Program-made: the position numbers and the translations under genes
The notes under the pieces: generated by a model
The model's input: the letters and a program-made list of their open reading frames with translations, nothing else
Told to the model about the DNA's origin: nothing
Databases searched by the model: none
Part shown: piece after piece, positions 8,844-18,041 of the stretch
Layout of the letters: every line of letters starts with the position of its first letter
Position numbering within the stretch: the stretch's first letter is position 1
From: Hyphomicrobium sp. CS1BSMeth3
Lineage (GTDB): Bacteria > Pseudomonadota > Alphaproteobacteria > Rhizobiales > Hyphomicrobiaceae
Length of the DNA: 64,000 nucleotides
Direction of reading: 5' to 3'
NCBI RefSeq assembly: GCF_900117415.1
Contig: NZ_FPEI01000006.1
Coordinates: forward strand, 496,001 to 560,000

Positions 8844-9192
8844 AGCGGCGCGTTAGAGCCTCAGTTTGAATGGCCGCTTCTGGCCCGTAGCAGCCCTCAA
8901 ACCCTCGACCCGGCGGCTGTGGCTCGGAGGACAGCGCGCTTCGCCACATCTGCAAAAACTTGGGTCGTGGGTGCTGGTCGATGGGCTTTGCTGCTGGTAC
9001 CTTGCCTATCCTTTACCACTGCAGATTGCTCGAAGCAGACGCGTTTTAGTCACTTGCGGCACGCCCTCTTTGTGTCTCGGTGAACGTGCAATCAACACCA
9101 AGCGAGCGCAACATTGAGGCGAGCAGGTAGCTGGGTCGCAGAGGGCAAGGCGACTAAGGTGCAAGTGACCAAGCTATTGTGGAGATACTTAT
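8844..9192. other. Intergenic region, AT content rising
   Basis: No gene is supported. The first 40 bases repeat sequence found after the intact acetamidase gene (CTCAGTTTGAATGGCCGCTT). From about 9000 the composition becomes visibly more AT-rich, continuing into the next gene. An open frame at 8866-9117 has no ribosome binding site or recognisable composition. Confidence 0.5.
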
Positions 9193-9981
9193 ATGATAAT
9201 GCAAAAAATGCGCGTGCTGGCGCAAAACTTGCTTATTATTGCAACCATAGTCGGAGGGGTGACATTCGCACATACTAATCAAGCAAGGGCTTCCAACTTC
9301 CCAAAAAATATAAAATTGAGGCACGGTGACCTCATCTGGGTTGGCGACAAGACTCGTTCTATACCATACAAAGTCGATCTGGAGGTGCTCAAGATAAACA
9401 GAGCACTGAAGCCCAACCCTAGTTTTGGCGATCAGGATGCCTGGTCAAAGATGCTGGACTTGAGCCCAACGATCTCGACGCATCTCAAACAGGGCAAACG
9501 GAAATCTGACTCATTTGGAGACTGGGTTCTCGATACGCTGCGTTTATCCGTTGGCCATGTTGCTATTGTGAACAAAAAAGGCAACCAGATCTTTGTGGTT
9601 GAGGCTGCGAATAAGGATGCGGGGGTTATATCCACCGAGCTGGAAGAATGGGTGTCAGAGTGGTCTGACAATGATGTGTTCTGGGTTGGTCGATTTAAGG
9701 GTCTTACGCCCAAAGAGGTTTCGGAAGTGGTCTCAGTGGCCTCAGCGCAAGCCGACCTAAAGAAGCCCTATGATTTGTCGAACTCGGATCTACTCGATGA
9801 CAAGTCATTTTACTGCAGCAAGCTCATCTGGTACGCGGTGATGAAGGCAGCGGGTAAATCCCTTGACGAGAACAGTCGCTCCAAGCGCACTCTCCCGTTC
9901 TCTCCTAAGCAGCTGATCAACAGCTCGATGGTGCAGGTCGTCTACGGCGAACGCTCCCAGTATGGACAGCCCCAAAACTAG
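9193..9981 (+). CDS. Secreted YiiX/YebB-like cysteine peptidase-fold protein
   Basis: A 262-residue exported protein of the permuted papain/NlpC-P60 type (YiiX-like, peptidase C92). An N-terminal hydrophobic segment (residues 9-27) ends near ARAS as a signal peptide. HGDLIWVGD (44-52) is the family's opening strand, GHVAIV carries His122, VVEAAN carries Glu137, and FYCSKLIWYA carries the candidate catalytic Cys208 preceded by Tyr. Members act on amide or ester bonds in cell-wall or lipid substrates; the actual substrate here is unknown. GGAGA lies 8 bp before the ATG. Codon use is strikingly different from the neighbours (many A/T-ending codons such as ATA, TTA and AAA), which points to horizontal acquisition. 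Confidence 0.8.
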   Translation: MIMQKMRVLAQNLLIIATIVGGVTFAHTNQARASNFPKNIKLRHGDLIWVGDKTRSIPYKVDLEVLKINRALKPNPSFGDQDAWSKMLDLSPTISTHLKQGKRKSDSFGDWVLDTLRLSVGHVAIVNKKGNQIFVVEAANKDAGVISTELEEWVSEWSDNDVFWVGRFKGLTPKEVSEVVSVASAQADLKKPYDLSNSDLLDDKSFYCSKLIWYAVMKAAGKSLDENSRSKRTLPFSPKQLINSSMVQVVYGERSQYGQPQN

Positions 9982-10083
9982 TGGAGCCGCGATGCAGCAT
10001 CTTCCGGATGCTTCGAGTTCCGATCCTTCGACTGCTGTTGGCCCAAGGCCGAATTCAATTGCAGTCGCCTGGGACAGCAGCGC

Positions 10084-10926
10084 TCACACCTTCCCCTTCC
10101 AGGGCACGGCCCAACGTTCGAACGCGCGCATGAGCAGCTCGAAGGCAAAGGCGACGACGCCGATCAGCAGAATGCCGAGGATCACGACATCGGTCCTCAG
10201 GAAGTTCGAGGCATTGAACACCATCTTGCCGAGGCCTGCATCGGCCGCGACCATCTCGGCGGCGACGAGCGTCGTCCAGCCGACGCCCATGCCGATGCGC
10301 AAGCCGACGAGGATCTCAGGCAGCGCGCCCGGCATGATGATGTGGCGGATGACCTGCGCGCGCGAGGCACCCATGGAGAGCGCGGCCTGGATCTGCTCCT
10401 GCGAGACCGAGCGCACGCCGGCGCGGGCCGCGAGCGTAACGGGGGCGAAGATCGCGAGGAACAGCAGGATGATCTTCGATTCCTCGCCAATGCCGAACCA
10501 CACGATCATCAGCGGCAGATAGGCGAGCGGCGGCAGCGGTCGATAGAATTCGATGGGCGGATCGAAGATGCCGCGCGCTATGCGGCTCGTGCCCATGAGA
10601 ATGCCGATCGGAATGCCGAGGGCGACGGCGAGCGCGAAGGCGCTGAACACGCGGCCCATGCTCGCGAGGAAATGTCCCCACAGCGTCGCATCGTCGAGGT
10701 CGCCGTTCACGGCCTGGATGAAGGCGCTCCAGATGGCTTCGGGTTTGGGCAGGAACAGCCGGCTCACCCAGCCCATATGCGTCGCGATCCACCAGGCGCC
10801 GAGCAGCACGGCGATGGTCACGACGTTGATGGCGAGCGTCGAGCCTTCGCCGAGGACGCGGTAGCGGCTCGTGCGGACGCGTCGCGGGGGCGTCGCTGCA
10901 ACCGATGTAGCTTCGCTCACGGCCAT
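10084..10926 (-). CDS. ABC transporter permease (taurine/nitrate/sulfonate type)
   Basis: Inner-membrane permease of 280 residues with the binding-protein-dependent transport fold. A first membrane segment lies at about residues 30-47 (INVVTIAVLLGAWWIATHM) and several follow. The EAA loop that contacts the ATPase reads AALSMGASRAQVIRHIIMPG. The start ATG at 10926 has AGGA 9 bp upstream. The gene ends the operon, 14 bp after the ATPase gene at 10941, behind the binding-protein gene at 11797. The three-gene order binding protein-ATPase-permease matches the TauABC/SsuABC/NrtABC group; imported compounds are usually sulfonates, nitrate, cyanate or related small organics. Confidence 0.92.
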   Translation of the reverse strand: MAVSEATSVAATPPRRVRTSRYRVLGEGSTLAINVVTIAVLLGAWWIATHMGWVSRLFLPKPEAIWSAFIQAVNGDLDDATLWGHFLASMGRVFSAFALAVALGIPIGILMGTSRIARGIFDPPIEFYRPLPPLAYLPLMIVWFGIGEESKIILLFLAIFAPVTLAARAGVRSVSQEQIQAALSMGASRAQVIRHIIMPGALPEILVGLRIGMGVGWTTLVAAEMVAADAGLGKMVFNASNFLRTDVVILGILLIGVVAFAFELLMRAFERWAVPWKGKV

Positions 10927-10940
10927 GGTGGTGATCCTCG

Positions 10941-11756
10941 TCAGTCGCGGCGCTGGATGTCGGCGAGAACCTGCTCGCGCATGGCAATGAAATCCGGGCT
11001 CGCCTTCACCGTTCGCGCGTTCTTTGTCCCGATGTAGCGGCGGCCGAAATCGAGGTCGTAGCTCTTCTCGATCTTGCCCGGCCGCGGCGTCATCACGATC
11101 AGGCGCGTTGCGAGGAAAATCGCCTCCTCGACGGAATGCGTGATGAAGAACACCATCTTGCCCGTGCGGTGCCACACGTCGAGGATGAGCTCCTGAACCT
11201 GCTCGCGCGTCAACGCATCGAGCGCGCCGAGCGGCTCGTCCATGAGCAGCACTTCGGGGTCCGAGGCGAGCGCACGCGCAATGCCGACGCGCTGCTGCAT
11301 ACCGCCCGAAAGCTCGTAGATCATCTTCTCGGCAAAGTCGCCGAGCCCGACGAGCCCGAGCTTTTCGCGCGCGATGGCGTAGCGCTCCTCCTTGGAGACG
11401 CCGCGCATCTTGAGGCCGAACGCGACATTGTCGATCACGTTCAGCCAGGGCATGAGCGCGTGCTTCTGGAAGACGACACCGCGATCGGCGCCGGGGCCCT
11501 CGACAGGTGCGCCGTCGAGCAGGATCTCGCCATCGGAAGGTGTGAGAAAGCCGGCCATGCAGGAGAGAAGCGTCGTCTTCCCGCAGCCCGAGGCGCCGAT
11601 CGCGACGACGAAGTCGCCGGCTTTCATGTTGAGGTTCACCCGCGCGAGCGCTTCGACGATCCCGTCGCGGGTGGCATAGCGGACCGAGAGGTCCTTCACA
11701 TCGAGCGTGGCGTTGGCGGACCGTCGCTCCGCGGCGGGCCGTGTCATCGTCACCAT
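10941..11756 (-). CDS. ABC transporter ATP-binding protein (TauB/SsuB-like)
   Basis: A 271-residue ATPase that energises the adjacent permease. Walker A reads GASGCGKTT (about residues 53-61), the Q-loop is in [11 protein letters not shown], the signature is LSGGMQQR, and Walker B/D-loop is [12 protein letters not shown], followed by the H-loop ITHSVEEA. The N-terminus [13 protein letters not shown] is a short unstructured lead; the core begins at [15 protein letters not shown] lies 5 bp before the ATG at 11756. It sits 40 bp downstream of the binding-protein gene and 14 bp before the permease, so co-transcription is very likely. Confidence 0.93.
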   Translation of the reverse strand: MVTMTRPAAERRSANATLDVKDLSVRYATRDGIVEALARVNLNMKAGDFVVAIGASGCGKTTLLSCMAGFLTPSDGEILLDGAPVEGPGADRGVVFQKHALMPWLNVIDNVAFGLKMRGVSKEERYAIAREKLGLVGLGDFAEKMIYELSGGMQQRVGIARALASDPEVLLMDEPLGALDALTREQVQELILDVWHRTGKMVFFITHSVEEAIFLATRLIVMTPRPGKIEKSYDLDFGRRYIGTKNARTVKASPDFIAMREQVLADIQRRD

Positions 11757-11796
11757 GGAGCCTCTCGGTCTTGCTCTTGCGTGTCTGCGAGCCTTC

Positions 11797-12807
11797 TTAC
11801 TTCGCGGCCGCGGCCGCGAACTCGGGGTTCACGAACTTGCCGAAGTCCTTCGGGACCTCCGTGATCCGCTTTTGCTCGAGCAGGAACTGCGCGGTGTTCG
11901 CGAGTGCCTTGGCAACGCCGCCATTGGCACCGCCGCCGAGCCACTTGTCGGAGGCCTGCTCGGCTGCCGTCGGGAAGGCGTAGTCGGCGAGCACGGCCGG
12001 CACGTCGTCGGGCTTCGCACCGACGACCTTGGCGATCGCGGCGGCATTGTCCGAGCCCTTGGCGTACTTGCCGGGGTTGGCGCGGTAGTCGGCGTCGGCC
12101 TGCGCCATGATCTTTACGAAGCCCGTGACGAAGTCCTTGTGCTGGGCCGCCCAGGCGCGGTTGGCGATGATGCCGTCGAAAGTCGGCGCGCCCTGCTTGC
12201 CCACGTCCGCCGATGACGTGATGAGCGTGCCGTCGGCCTTTACCTTCGAGAGCACGGGCTCCCAGATGAACGTCGCATCGAGGTCACCGCGCTCCCAGGC
12301 GGCGGCGATCTCCGGCGGACGGAGGTTGAGGATCTGGATCTCCTTCGGGTTCACGCCGGCCTTGTTGAGCGCGAACAGAAGCTGATAGTGCGCAGTCGAG
12401 ACGAAGGGCGTCGCGACCTTCTTGCCCTTGAGGTCGGCGAGCGTCTTGATGCCCGATTTTTTCGAGGCGATGAGCTGCTCGGCATTGTTGATGTCGTCGA
12501 GGACCCAGATGACTTGGATATCGATGCCCTGAGCGGCTGCCGCCGTGATCGGGCTCGAACCCGCCTCGCCGAGCGGAACCTGGCCGGACGCCATGGCCTT
12601 GATGACGTCGCCGCCGCCGGCGAACTGCTTCCAGGCGATCTTGTAGCCCGTGGCCTTCTCGATTGCGCCTGCCGATTGAGCAACGCGATAGGGCACGATC
12701 ATGTCCTGATAGGCGATCGTGACTTCCTTGGTCTGGGCGACCGCGGTGCTGGCGGCGACGGCAAGAGCCATCGGAATCGAGAGCAGAAGTCTCGGATTAA
12801 GCTTCAT
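11797..12807 (-). CDS. ABC transporter substrate-binding protein (TauA-like)
   Basis: A 336-residue periplasmic binding protein of the taurine type. A signal peptide of about 24 residues ends at AVA-QT. The body reads [19 protein letters not shown] near the N-terminus, [20 protein letters not shown] (the strand-loop that holds the ligand), [19 protein letters not shown] and [15 protein letters not shown], all characteristic of TauA. It is the first gene of the operon, with about 440 bp free upstream. Nearby class IV aminotransferase and semialdehyde dehydrogenase genes would suit catabolism of an imported amine or amino-sulfonate, but that link is inferred. Confidence 0.92.
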   Translation of the reverse strand: MKLNPRLLLSIPMALAVAASTAVAQTKEVTIAYQDMIVPYRVAQSAGAIEKATGYKIAWKQFAGGGDVIKAMASGQVPLGEAGSSPITAAAAQGIDIQVIWVLDDINNAEQLIASKKSGIKTLADLKGKKVATPFVSTAHYQLLFALNKAGVNPKEIQILNLRPPEIAAAWERGDLDATFIWEPVLSKVKADGTLITSSADVGKQGAPTFDGIIANRAWAAQHKDFVTGFVKIMAQADADYRANPGKYAKGSDNAAAIAKVVGAKPDDVPAVLADYAFPTAAEQASDKWLGGGANGGVAKALANTAQFLLEQKRITEVPKDFGKFVNPEFAAAAAK

Positions 12808-13245
12808 TTATGCCTCACTACAGATGCTGAGCATTGATGCTTCGCCGGCCGATCGTACACGCGGAAAATGCGTGCGCCACACGAGCGGATCGACGAATTT
12901 CTACAAAGCATATCTCCTCCCCGACGCGGCTCCCCGCAGCCGGACGCAATAATCCTACACGGGCCGCATCGAATTGCCAGCAAATGAGACGAGTCGTTCT
13001 GCCGGATGAACCGGCAGTGCGTGCGGCGATCGCAGGATTGTTGGGCGACGTGAGGGAGCGCGTGCAGCTTCCCCGTCTCCCCGCAAGAGCGGGGAGAGGG
13101 GACAAGCACCGTTCTCCCAGCAGCCCACGGCCGTGTCTGCTGCGCTCGTGCTCTGGCCGCCGCGGGAAATGTTCGGGCGCGCCTTTGGCGCGACGCACCA
13201 CAGTGGAACGCGATAGCACCTCTTCCCAGCAGCCCGCGGCAAGAA
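12808..13245. other. Intergenic region with hairpin repeat and paired short repeats
   Basis: No gene is supported. It contains a palindromic repeat at 13071-13101 and two copies of TCCCAGCAGCCC (near 13113 and 13226), each followed by a CGG-rich end. The promoter of the ABC transporter operon should lie in the part nearest 12808. Confidence 0.55.
13071..13101. repeat. Palindromic CTCCCCGC repeat (REP-like hairpin)
   Basis: A 9-bp perfect stem TCTCCCCGC/GCGGGGAGA (13076-13084 with 13089-13097) with loop AAGA, extended outward by CCCC/GGGG after a one-base bulge. The same stem sequence occurs twice between phaC and the TIGR02186 gene (60300-60408), so it is a dispersed element rather than a gene-specific terminator. 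Confidence 0.75.
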
Positions 13246-14199
13246 TTAGAACGCGCGCGCCTGCATACCTTCCTGGTAGCGCTTGAGGTACTGCGCGACG
13301 AAGTCATAGCCGACATAGCGGCTATAGGCGTCCGCGAGACGCTTGGTGATCGGCCCCCAGACCTGGCCAGCGGGGCCAATGTCGACGCCGTTGATCTTCG
13401 TGACGGGGCAGATGCAGAGCGACGTCGAGGTGAGGAACATCTCGTCGGCGACATAGCTGTCGTAGAGATCGATGTCCGCTTCGGCGACGGGAATACCCTC
13501 GGCGCGGGCGAGATCGATCACCGTCTGGCGGCTCACGCCAGGCAGCACGAATTTTTCGCGCGGCGTCAGCACTTCGCCGTTGCGCACCGTGAAGATGTTC
13601 GAGCCCATGCCCTCGGCGAGATTGCCGTTCGTGTCGAGCAGCACCGCCCAGGCCTCGGGATCGGCGCTCTGCACTTCCTGATTGGCGACGATCATGTTGA
13701 GGTAGTTGTGCGTCTTCGCGCGCGGCGTGAGCGACTCCGGTGGCGTGCGCCGGTGCGAGGGCACGATCACGCGAATGCCTTCCTTGAAGAGCTTCGCGCG
13801 CTGCACGAGCGGCAGCGGCGAGCATTCAAGAACCACATTCGGTCCGTGATAGTCGAGATTGTCGCCCGGCACTTCCTTCACGCCGCGGCTGATGCGCTGG
13901 CCAACCCAGTAGTCGTCGTCAGGCCCGAGCAGGTGGCGATTGCGCTCGAAGAGCTCTTCCGTCAGCGCGACCATGCGCTCGGGGCCGAAGCCCGGGTCGA
14001 TGCGGAGATACTTGAGCGAGCGGTACAGGCGATCCACATGCTCCTTCACCTTGAAGAGCTTGTGGTGAAAGCTGCGGGTCATGTCGAAGCAGCCATCGCC
14101 GTAGACCCAGCTCAGGTCACGGAAAGGAATGCGTACCTCGCTCTCGGGTACGAACGTGCCGTTGAACCACGCGACGCGGACGTTGCTGCGTTCGGCCAT
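13246..14199 (-). CDS. Class IV PLP aminotransferase (branched-chain/D-amino acid type)
   Basis: A 317-residue fold-type IV transaminase. The PLP lysine is Lys162 in RAKTHNYLNMIVAN, and Glu196 in NGNLAEGMGSNIF contacts the pyridine nitrogen, as in branched-chain aminotransferase. VPGVSRQTV is written here as VLPGVSRQTVIDLA, also typical. The N-terminal WFNGTFVPESEVRIPFRD is a normal family start. Substrate specificity (branched-chain amino acid, D-amino acid or amine) is not decided by the residues I can read. The ATG at 14199 is preceded by GGGGAA at about 10 bp. It follows a small PRC-barrel-like gene (81 bp) and an aldehyde dehydrogenase on the same strand; aminotransferase plus semialdehyde dehydrogenase is a common pairing for omega-amino acid breakdown. 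Confidence 0.9.
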   Translation of the reverse strand: MAERSNVRVAWFNGTFVPESEVRIPFRDLSWVYGDGCFDMTRSFHHKLFKVKEHVDRLYRSLKYLRIDPGFGPERMVALTEELFERNRHLLGPDDDYWVGQRISRGVKEVPGDNLDYHGPNVVLECSPLPLVQRAKLFKEGIRVIVPSHRRTPPESLTPRAKTHNYLNMIVANQEVQSADPEAWAVLLDTNGNLAEGMGSNIFTVRNGEVLTPREKFVLPGVSRQTVIDLARAEGIPVAEADIDLYDSYVADEMFLTSTSLCICPVTKINGVDIGPAGQVWGPITKRLADAYSRYVGYDFVAQYLKRYQEGMQARAF

Positions 14200-14280
14200 G
14201 TTGGATGTTTCCCCGTTTCTTCCCTGTGTGCGTAGCTTATCGCGCTTCTGGAATGCTGGCGACAGTATGGCTGTGCGCAA

Positions 14281-14535
14281 TCATCCGGCCAGATCGGGAT
14301 CCTCGCGATCGTGCACATGACCGATCGCCTCGAGCAGGCGCCGGGAAAGTCGTGCGGGACTGATGATGACCTTGCGATCATGGACGCGGACAATCGCCGC
14401 GCCAGGGATATCGAACTCGCCCGCATTCTCGACGAAGAGGACAAAATTGTCCTTGTTGACGGCCCGCACGGCGCCGATGCCTTCCTCTCCCTCGGCGATG
14501 AACACCATGTCTCCGGTTTCTACCTGCTCAAGCAT
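14281..14535 (-). CDS. Small PRC-barrel-like protein of unknown function
   Basis: An 84-residue cytosolic protein. It reads as alternating short strands: VETGDMVFIAEGEEGIGAVR, AVNKDNFVLFVEN, GEFDIPGAAIVRVHDRKVII, then SPARLSRRLLEAIGHVHDRED. The pattern of a small barrel with a G-V-R-A-V turn resembles PRC-barrel or DUF2171 proteins, but I do not recognise it with certainty. AAGGAT precedes the ATG by 6 bp, so expression is credible. It sits between the aldehyde dehydrogenase (108 bp) and the aminotransferase (81 bp), all on one strand. Confidence 0.65.
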   Translation of the reverse strand: MLEQVETGDMVFIAEGEEGIGAVRAVNKDNFVLFVENAGEFDIPGAAIVRVHDRKVIISPARLSRRLLEAIGHVHDREDPDLAG

Positions 14536-14643
14536 GGCAAATCCTTCCGGGAGTTGGCTCGGTCAGACTCTCCTTGTCGATGCGTCGGCCGGCCTCGCGC
14601 TTGAGCAAGGCCGACCGTTCATATGTGCGCCGGTGGCGCTAAA

Positions 14644-16086
14644 TCAAAGTCCGCCCATCAGCATGTACTTCAGCTCCACGAAGCCATCGATGCCGTGCGC
14701 GGATCCCTCGCGGCCGAGGCCAGACTCCTTCACGCCGCCGAAGGGCGCAACCTCCGTCGAGATGATGCCTTCGTTGATGCCGACCATGCCGTACTCGAGA
14801 CCTTCGGCGACGCGCCACACGCGGCCGATGTCGCGCGCGTAGAAGTAGCAGGCGAGACCGAACTCGGTGTTGTTGGCCATGGCGATCCCTTCTTCCTCGG
14901 TCTTGAACTTGAAGACCGGGGCGACGGGGCCGAACGTCTCCTCGCGTGCGCATTTCATGTCGGACGTGACGCCCGAGAGCACGGTCGGCTCGAAGAATGT
15001 GCCGCCGAGCTTGTGGCGCTTGCCGCCGGTGACGATCTTGGCGCCCTTCGAGACGGCGTCGGCAATGTGCTCCTCGACCTTCTCGATGGCCGCCTTGTTG
15101 ATGAGCGGGCCCTGCAGAACGCCGCTCTCGGTGCCGTCGCCGACTTTCATGGCGGAGGCGGCCTTGGCGAGCTTCGCGACGAACTCGTCGTACACGCCTT
15201 CCTGCACGAGCAGGCGGTTGGCGCACACGCACGTCTGGCCGGCATTGCGGTACTTCGAGGCCATGGCGCCTTCGATGGCCTTGTCGATGTCGGCGTCGTC
15301 GAACACGAGGAAGGGGGCGTTGCCGCCGAGCTCCAGCTCGACCTTCTTGATGGTCGAGGCCGACTGCTCCATGAGCACCTTGCCGATCTCCGTCGAGCCG
15401 GTGAACGTGATGCCGCGCACTTTCGGGCTCGTCGTCAGCTCCTTGCCGATCTCGGCGGACTTGCCGGTGATGACGTTGAACACGCCCGGCGGGATGCCGG
15501 CCTGACGCGCGAGCTCAGCCAGTGCGAGCGCGGTGAGCGGCGTCTCGGTGGCCGGCTTGACGACGACCGTGCAGCCGGCGGCGAGTGCCGGCGAAACCTT
15601 GCGCGTGATCATCGCGTGCGGGAAGTTCCACGGCGTGATCGCGCCGATGACGCCGAGCGGCTGCTTGATGACGATGATGCGGCTGCCCTGCTTGAAGCTC
15701 GGGATCGTCTCGCCGTAGATGCGCTTGGCTTCCTCGGCATAGAACTCGGTGAACGAGGCGCCGTAGATGATCTCGCCACGCGCTTCGGGGAGCGGCTTGC
15801 CCTGCTCGCTGGTCAGAAGCAGCGCCAGCTCGTCGGCGTGGGCGACCTGCAGGTCGAACCACTTGCGCAGGATCGCCGCGCGCTCCTTGGCGAGCAACTG
15901 GCTCCAGGGCTTGAAGGCCTTCTCGGCGGCGTCGATAGCCTGCTTGGTCTCGGCGGTGCCGAGGCGCGGCACCTTGGCGATTTCCTCGCCCGTGGCGGGG
16001 TTCGTGACGGGGATCTCGGGCGTGCCGACCCACTTGCCGTCGATGAAGCACTGCGTCTTCAGGAGTGTGATGACTTTCTTGTCCAT
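14644..16086 (-). CDS. gabD: NAD(P)-dependent succinate-semialdehyde dehydrogenase-type ALDH
   Basis: A 480-residue aldehyde dehydrogenase of the GabD type, oxidising an aldehyde such as succinate semialdehyde to the acid. Visible are ITPWNFPHAMITRKVSPALA (150-169), the cofactor motif FTGSTEIG (228-235), the general base Glu252 in LELGGNAP, and the nucleophile Cys286 in NAGQTCVCANR with the second Cys typical of GabD. It ends with GIDGFVELKYMLMGGL, again GabD-like. A perfect AGGAGG lies 4 bp before the ATG at 16086. It heads a same-strand group with the 84-residue protein and the class IV aminotransferase. The precise aldehyde is inferred from family resemblance only. Confidence 0.9.
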   Translation of the reverse strand: MDKKVITLLKTQCFIDGKWVGTPEIPVTNPATGEEIAKVPRLGTAETKQAIDAAEKAFKPWSQLLAKERAAILRKWFDLQVAHADELALLLTSEQGKPLPEARGEIIYGASFTEFYAEEAKRIYGETIPSFKQGSRIIVIKQPLGVIGAITPWNFPHAMITRKVSPALAAGCTVVVKPATETPLTALALAELARQAGIPPGVFNVITGKSAEIGKELTTSPKVRGITFTGSTEIGKVLMEQSASTIKKVELELGGNAPFLVFDDADIDKAIEGAMASKYRNAGQTCVCANRLLVQEGVYDEFVAKLAKAASAMKVGDGTESGVLQGPLINKAAIEKVEEHIADAVSKGAKIVTGGKRHKLGGTFFEPTVLSGVTSDMKCAREETFGPVAPVFKFKTEEEGIAMANNTEFGLACYFYARDIGRVWRVAEGLEYGMVGINEGIISTEVAPFGGVKESGLGREGSAHGIDGFVELKYMLMGGL

Positions 16087-16219
16087 GGATCCTCCTGGGG
16101 ATGTTGGTTGGGGATAGGGTGCGCCTGCCGGGGGCCAAATCAGGCCTGGGTGGCGACTTCGAGGGGGATCATAGCGCCTCAGGACGGCGCTGGCCCGTGT
16201 TTTTGAGGAGGGCTGCCTG

Positions 16220-16981
16220 TCACCCGTTGCGGGCGAGGGCCACGATATCGGCGGGCTTGCGGGCGCGCATGAGCATGTCGGTGAGGCGGCCGCGGACCTC
16301 GGGCAGGGCCTCGCCGCGGGGGACCAGAATGCGGGTCTCCAGGAAGTGGCCTGTAAGGGCGAAGCCGGCAGCAAGATCGCTCTGCGAAACAGCTCCCTGG
16401 CTGCGCCCGCGCAGGAAGGGAGGGAGCGTCAGCAGGCGGTCGCGATAGGGCTCGCCCGCCGAGGCGGAAACGGCGCGGCCGCTCTTCGGCGAAACGTAGA
16501 TGAGATCGTCGTTGGCGCCGGTGGCAGCGCAGGCCGCGAGATCGAGGCCGAAGCCCAGCTCTTCGAGCAAGGCCAGCTCCCAGCGGACCAGCAGCGCCGG
16601 CCAGACCTCCGGCTCGTCGAGATAACCGAGAACGAAGAGGCTGACCTCGTAGAGGCTCGGGTGCGGATCGCGCTCGGGCAGCAGGCGGGCGAGCGTGGTC
16701 AGCGTCGCGAGCCCGGCGAGGGGCATGGGGTGGTCCATGACCTCGGCGGCAAAGGCGCGGCGCGTTTCGAGCGCCATATGGCCGAGATGCTCGGCGAGGC
16801 GGCCCTTCCAGCTCACTTCGACGTGGTTGCCGGGCTGGAGGATGGGGCGCATCCGCCGCGAGCGCCCGCCGTGGACGAGGCCGAGGTGGCGGCCATGAGC
16901 GCGCGTCAGCAGCTCGACGACGCTCGCCGTCTCGCCGTGGGGCCGCACGCCCAGGATGATTCCCTCGTCGGTCCAGTCCAT
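16220..16981 (-). CDS. recO: DNA repair protein RecO
   Basis: RecO, 253 residues, loads RecA on SSB-coated DNA in the RecFOR pathway. The N-terminal OB-fold begins WTDEGIILGVRPHGETASVVEL and contains HGRHLGLVHGGRSRRM, both signatures of the family; the C-terminal helical half includes RWELALLEELGFGLDLAAC. Alphaproteobacterial RecO commonly lacks the four-cysteine zinc site, and I see only CAA here. In many relatives recO follows era; here lepB-rnc-era is at 29.2-31.8 kb, so the cluster is split. It lies 65 bp downstream of tyrA on the same strand. Confidence 0.95.
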   Translation of the reverse strand: MDWTDEGIILGVRPHGETASVVELLTRAHGRHLGLVHGGRSRRMRPILQPGNHVEVSWKGRLAEHLGHMALETRRAFAAEVMDHPMPLAGLATLTTLARLLPERDPHPSLYEVSLFVLGYLDEPEVWPALLVRWELALLEELGFGLDLAACAATGANDDLIYVSPKSGRAVSASAGEPYRDRLLTLPPFLRGRSQGAVSQSDLAAGFALTGHFLETRILVPRGEALPEVRGRLTDMLMRARKPADIVALARNG

Positions 16982-17046
16982 GCGGGGAATATACAGGAGT
17001 CGGAGGCCTCAAGGCAGCCGGGTTGCTGTCGGTTCTTGGCTCCGGT

Positions 17047-17829
17047 TCAGTAAGCAGCAGCCGCGAGGGGTGGCGCCAGCTCGGCCTGCTCATCCAAGGC
17101 GCCGCGCACCTCATCGGCCAGGGCGAAAAAACGCTCGCGCACGGCGGCGGCGTGCGGATTGGCCCGCTCGATGGCCTCGTAGACGCCCGGCGCATCGTGG
17201 CGGACCATGTTGGTCGCTTGCAGGATGAGGTCGAAGCTGCGCGTGGCCATGCGGCTCGGCAGCGGCTCCATGCGCACGAGCACCTTCGCGATGAGATGCG
17301 TGAGGCCCTGCACGACGGCCATCTCGCGATCGTGGACATCGGGCGTCGTGCGGATGACGTCGAGCTCGAGCACACGGCGCAGGAACGCCGCGATGCGCCC
17401 GGCCGAGCGTCCGCGCACGGGGCACCAGGCAATGCGATGACCGGCCACGCCGTCCTTGGCACTCTGCGGGCCGAAGAGCGGATGCGTGCCGATGATCTCG
17501 ACGAACGGCGGCAGCTCCTCGCGCATGATGCGCACGGGCTCGATCTTCACCGAGCCGACGTCGATGACGATCATGCCCGGTTGCAGGTGAGGGCGCAGCG
17601 CGCGGATCGTATCAGCGAGCGCGCTGACCGGCACGGCAAGGACGAGCACGTCGGATCGCGCGACCGTGGGCAGGTCGCAGAAGATGACTGGCAATCCTTC
17701 CGGATCGCGCGGCTGAAGGTCGAAGGCCAGCACGCGGCAGTGCGGCGCCAAATGCCGGGCAACCAGCGCGCCAAACGCGCCGAAGCCGACAATACCGACA
17801 GTGGAGAAGGATTTTCGTTTGAAGGGCAT
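17047..17829 (-). CDS. tyrA: Prephenate/arogenate dehydrogenase family protein
   Basis: A 260-residue TyrA-type dehydrogenase for tyrosine synthesis. The NAD-binding motif GIVGFGAFGALVARHL begins near residue 11, VIDVGSVK is near 94, and the signature GTHPLFGPQSAKDG with its conserved His follows near 113. The C-terminal helical dimerisation domain holds HDREMAVVQGLTHLIAK. No ACT or chorismate-mutase domain is attached. The ATG at 17829 has GGAGA 7 bp upstream; 17 further in-frame codons upstream look spurious. The protein is shorter than most TyrA (about 280-310) and matches the short NAD(P)-binding prephenate dehydrogenase variants of proteobacteria. Confidence 0.88.
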   Translation of the reverse strand: MPFKRKSFSTVGIVGFGAFGALVARHLAPHCRVLAFDLQPRDPEGLPVIFCDLPTVARSDVLVLAVPVSALADTIRALRPHLQPGMIVIDVGSVKIEPVRIMREELPPFVEIIGTHPLFGPQSAKDGVAGHRIAWCPVRGRSAGRIAAFLRRVLELDVIRTTPDVHDREMAVVQGLTHLIAKVLVRMEPLPSRMATRSFDLILQATNMVRHDAPGVYEAIERANPHAAAVRERFFALADEVRGALDEQAELAPPLAAAAY

Positions 17830-18041
17830 CACGGATCTCCGAGTGGAGCTGCGATGCCGACGTTCGCCATTTGTGATCAACCGCCGGAAACGCAGCGGTT
17901 GAGCATGGGAGTGCGGCCGCCGTTATGTGGACGGCGCGTAATACTGGCTGGCGAGATGAGCGTTCGTTCTCATGGGGCGAGCGTATAGGCCGACGTGCCG
18001 GCGAATGTCAAACGGAGCTGCGCCGCAGGGTTTGTCGCGCC

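Noticed and set aside
8866-9117. 83-codon open frame after the acetamidase remnant
   Set aside because: No ribosome site, begins inside repeat-like sequence, and the residues show no domain or natural composition.
9993-10010. Terminator between the C92 peptidase gene and the convergent permease gene
   Set aside because: GCATC-TTCCG-GATGC forms only a 5-6 bp stem and is not followed by a T-run on either strand.
14623-16206. 527-codon open frame antisense to the aldehyde dehydrogenase
   Set aside because: Shadow of the gabD-type gene; no start signal and skewed composition.
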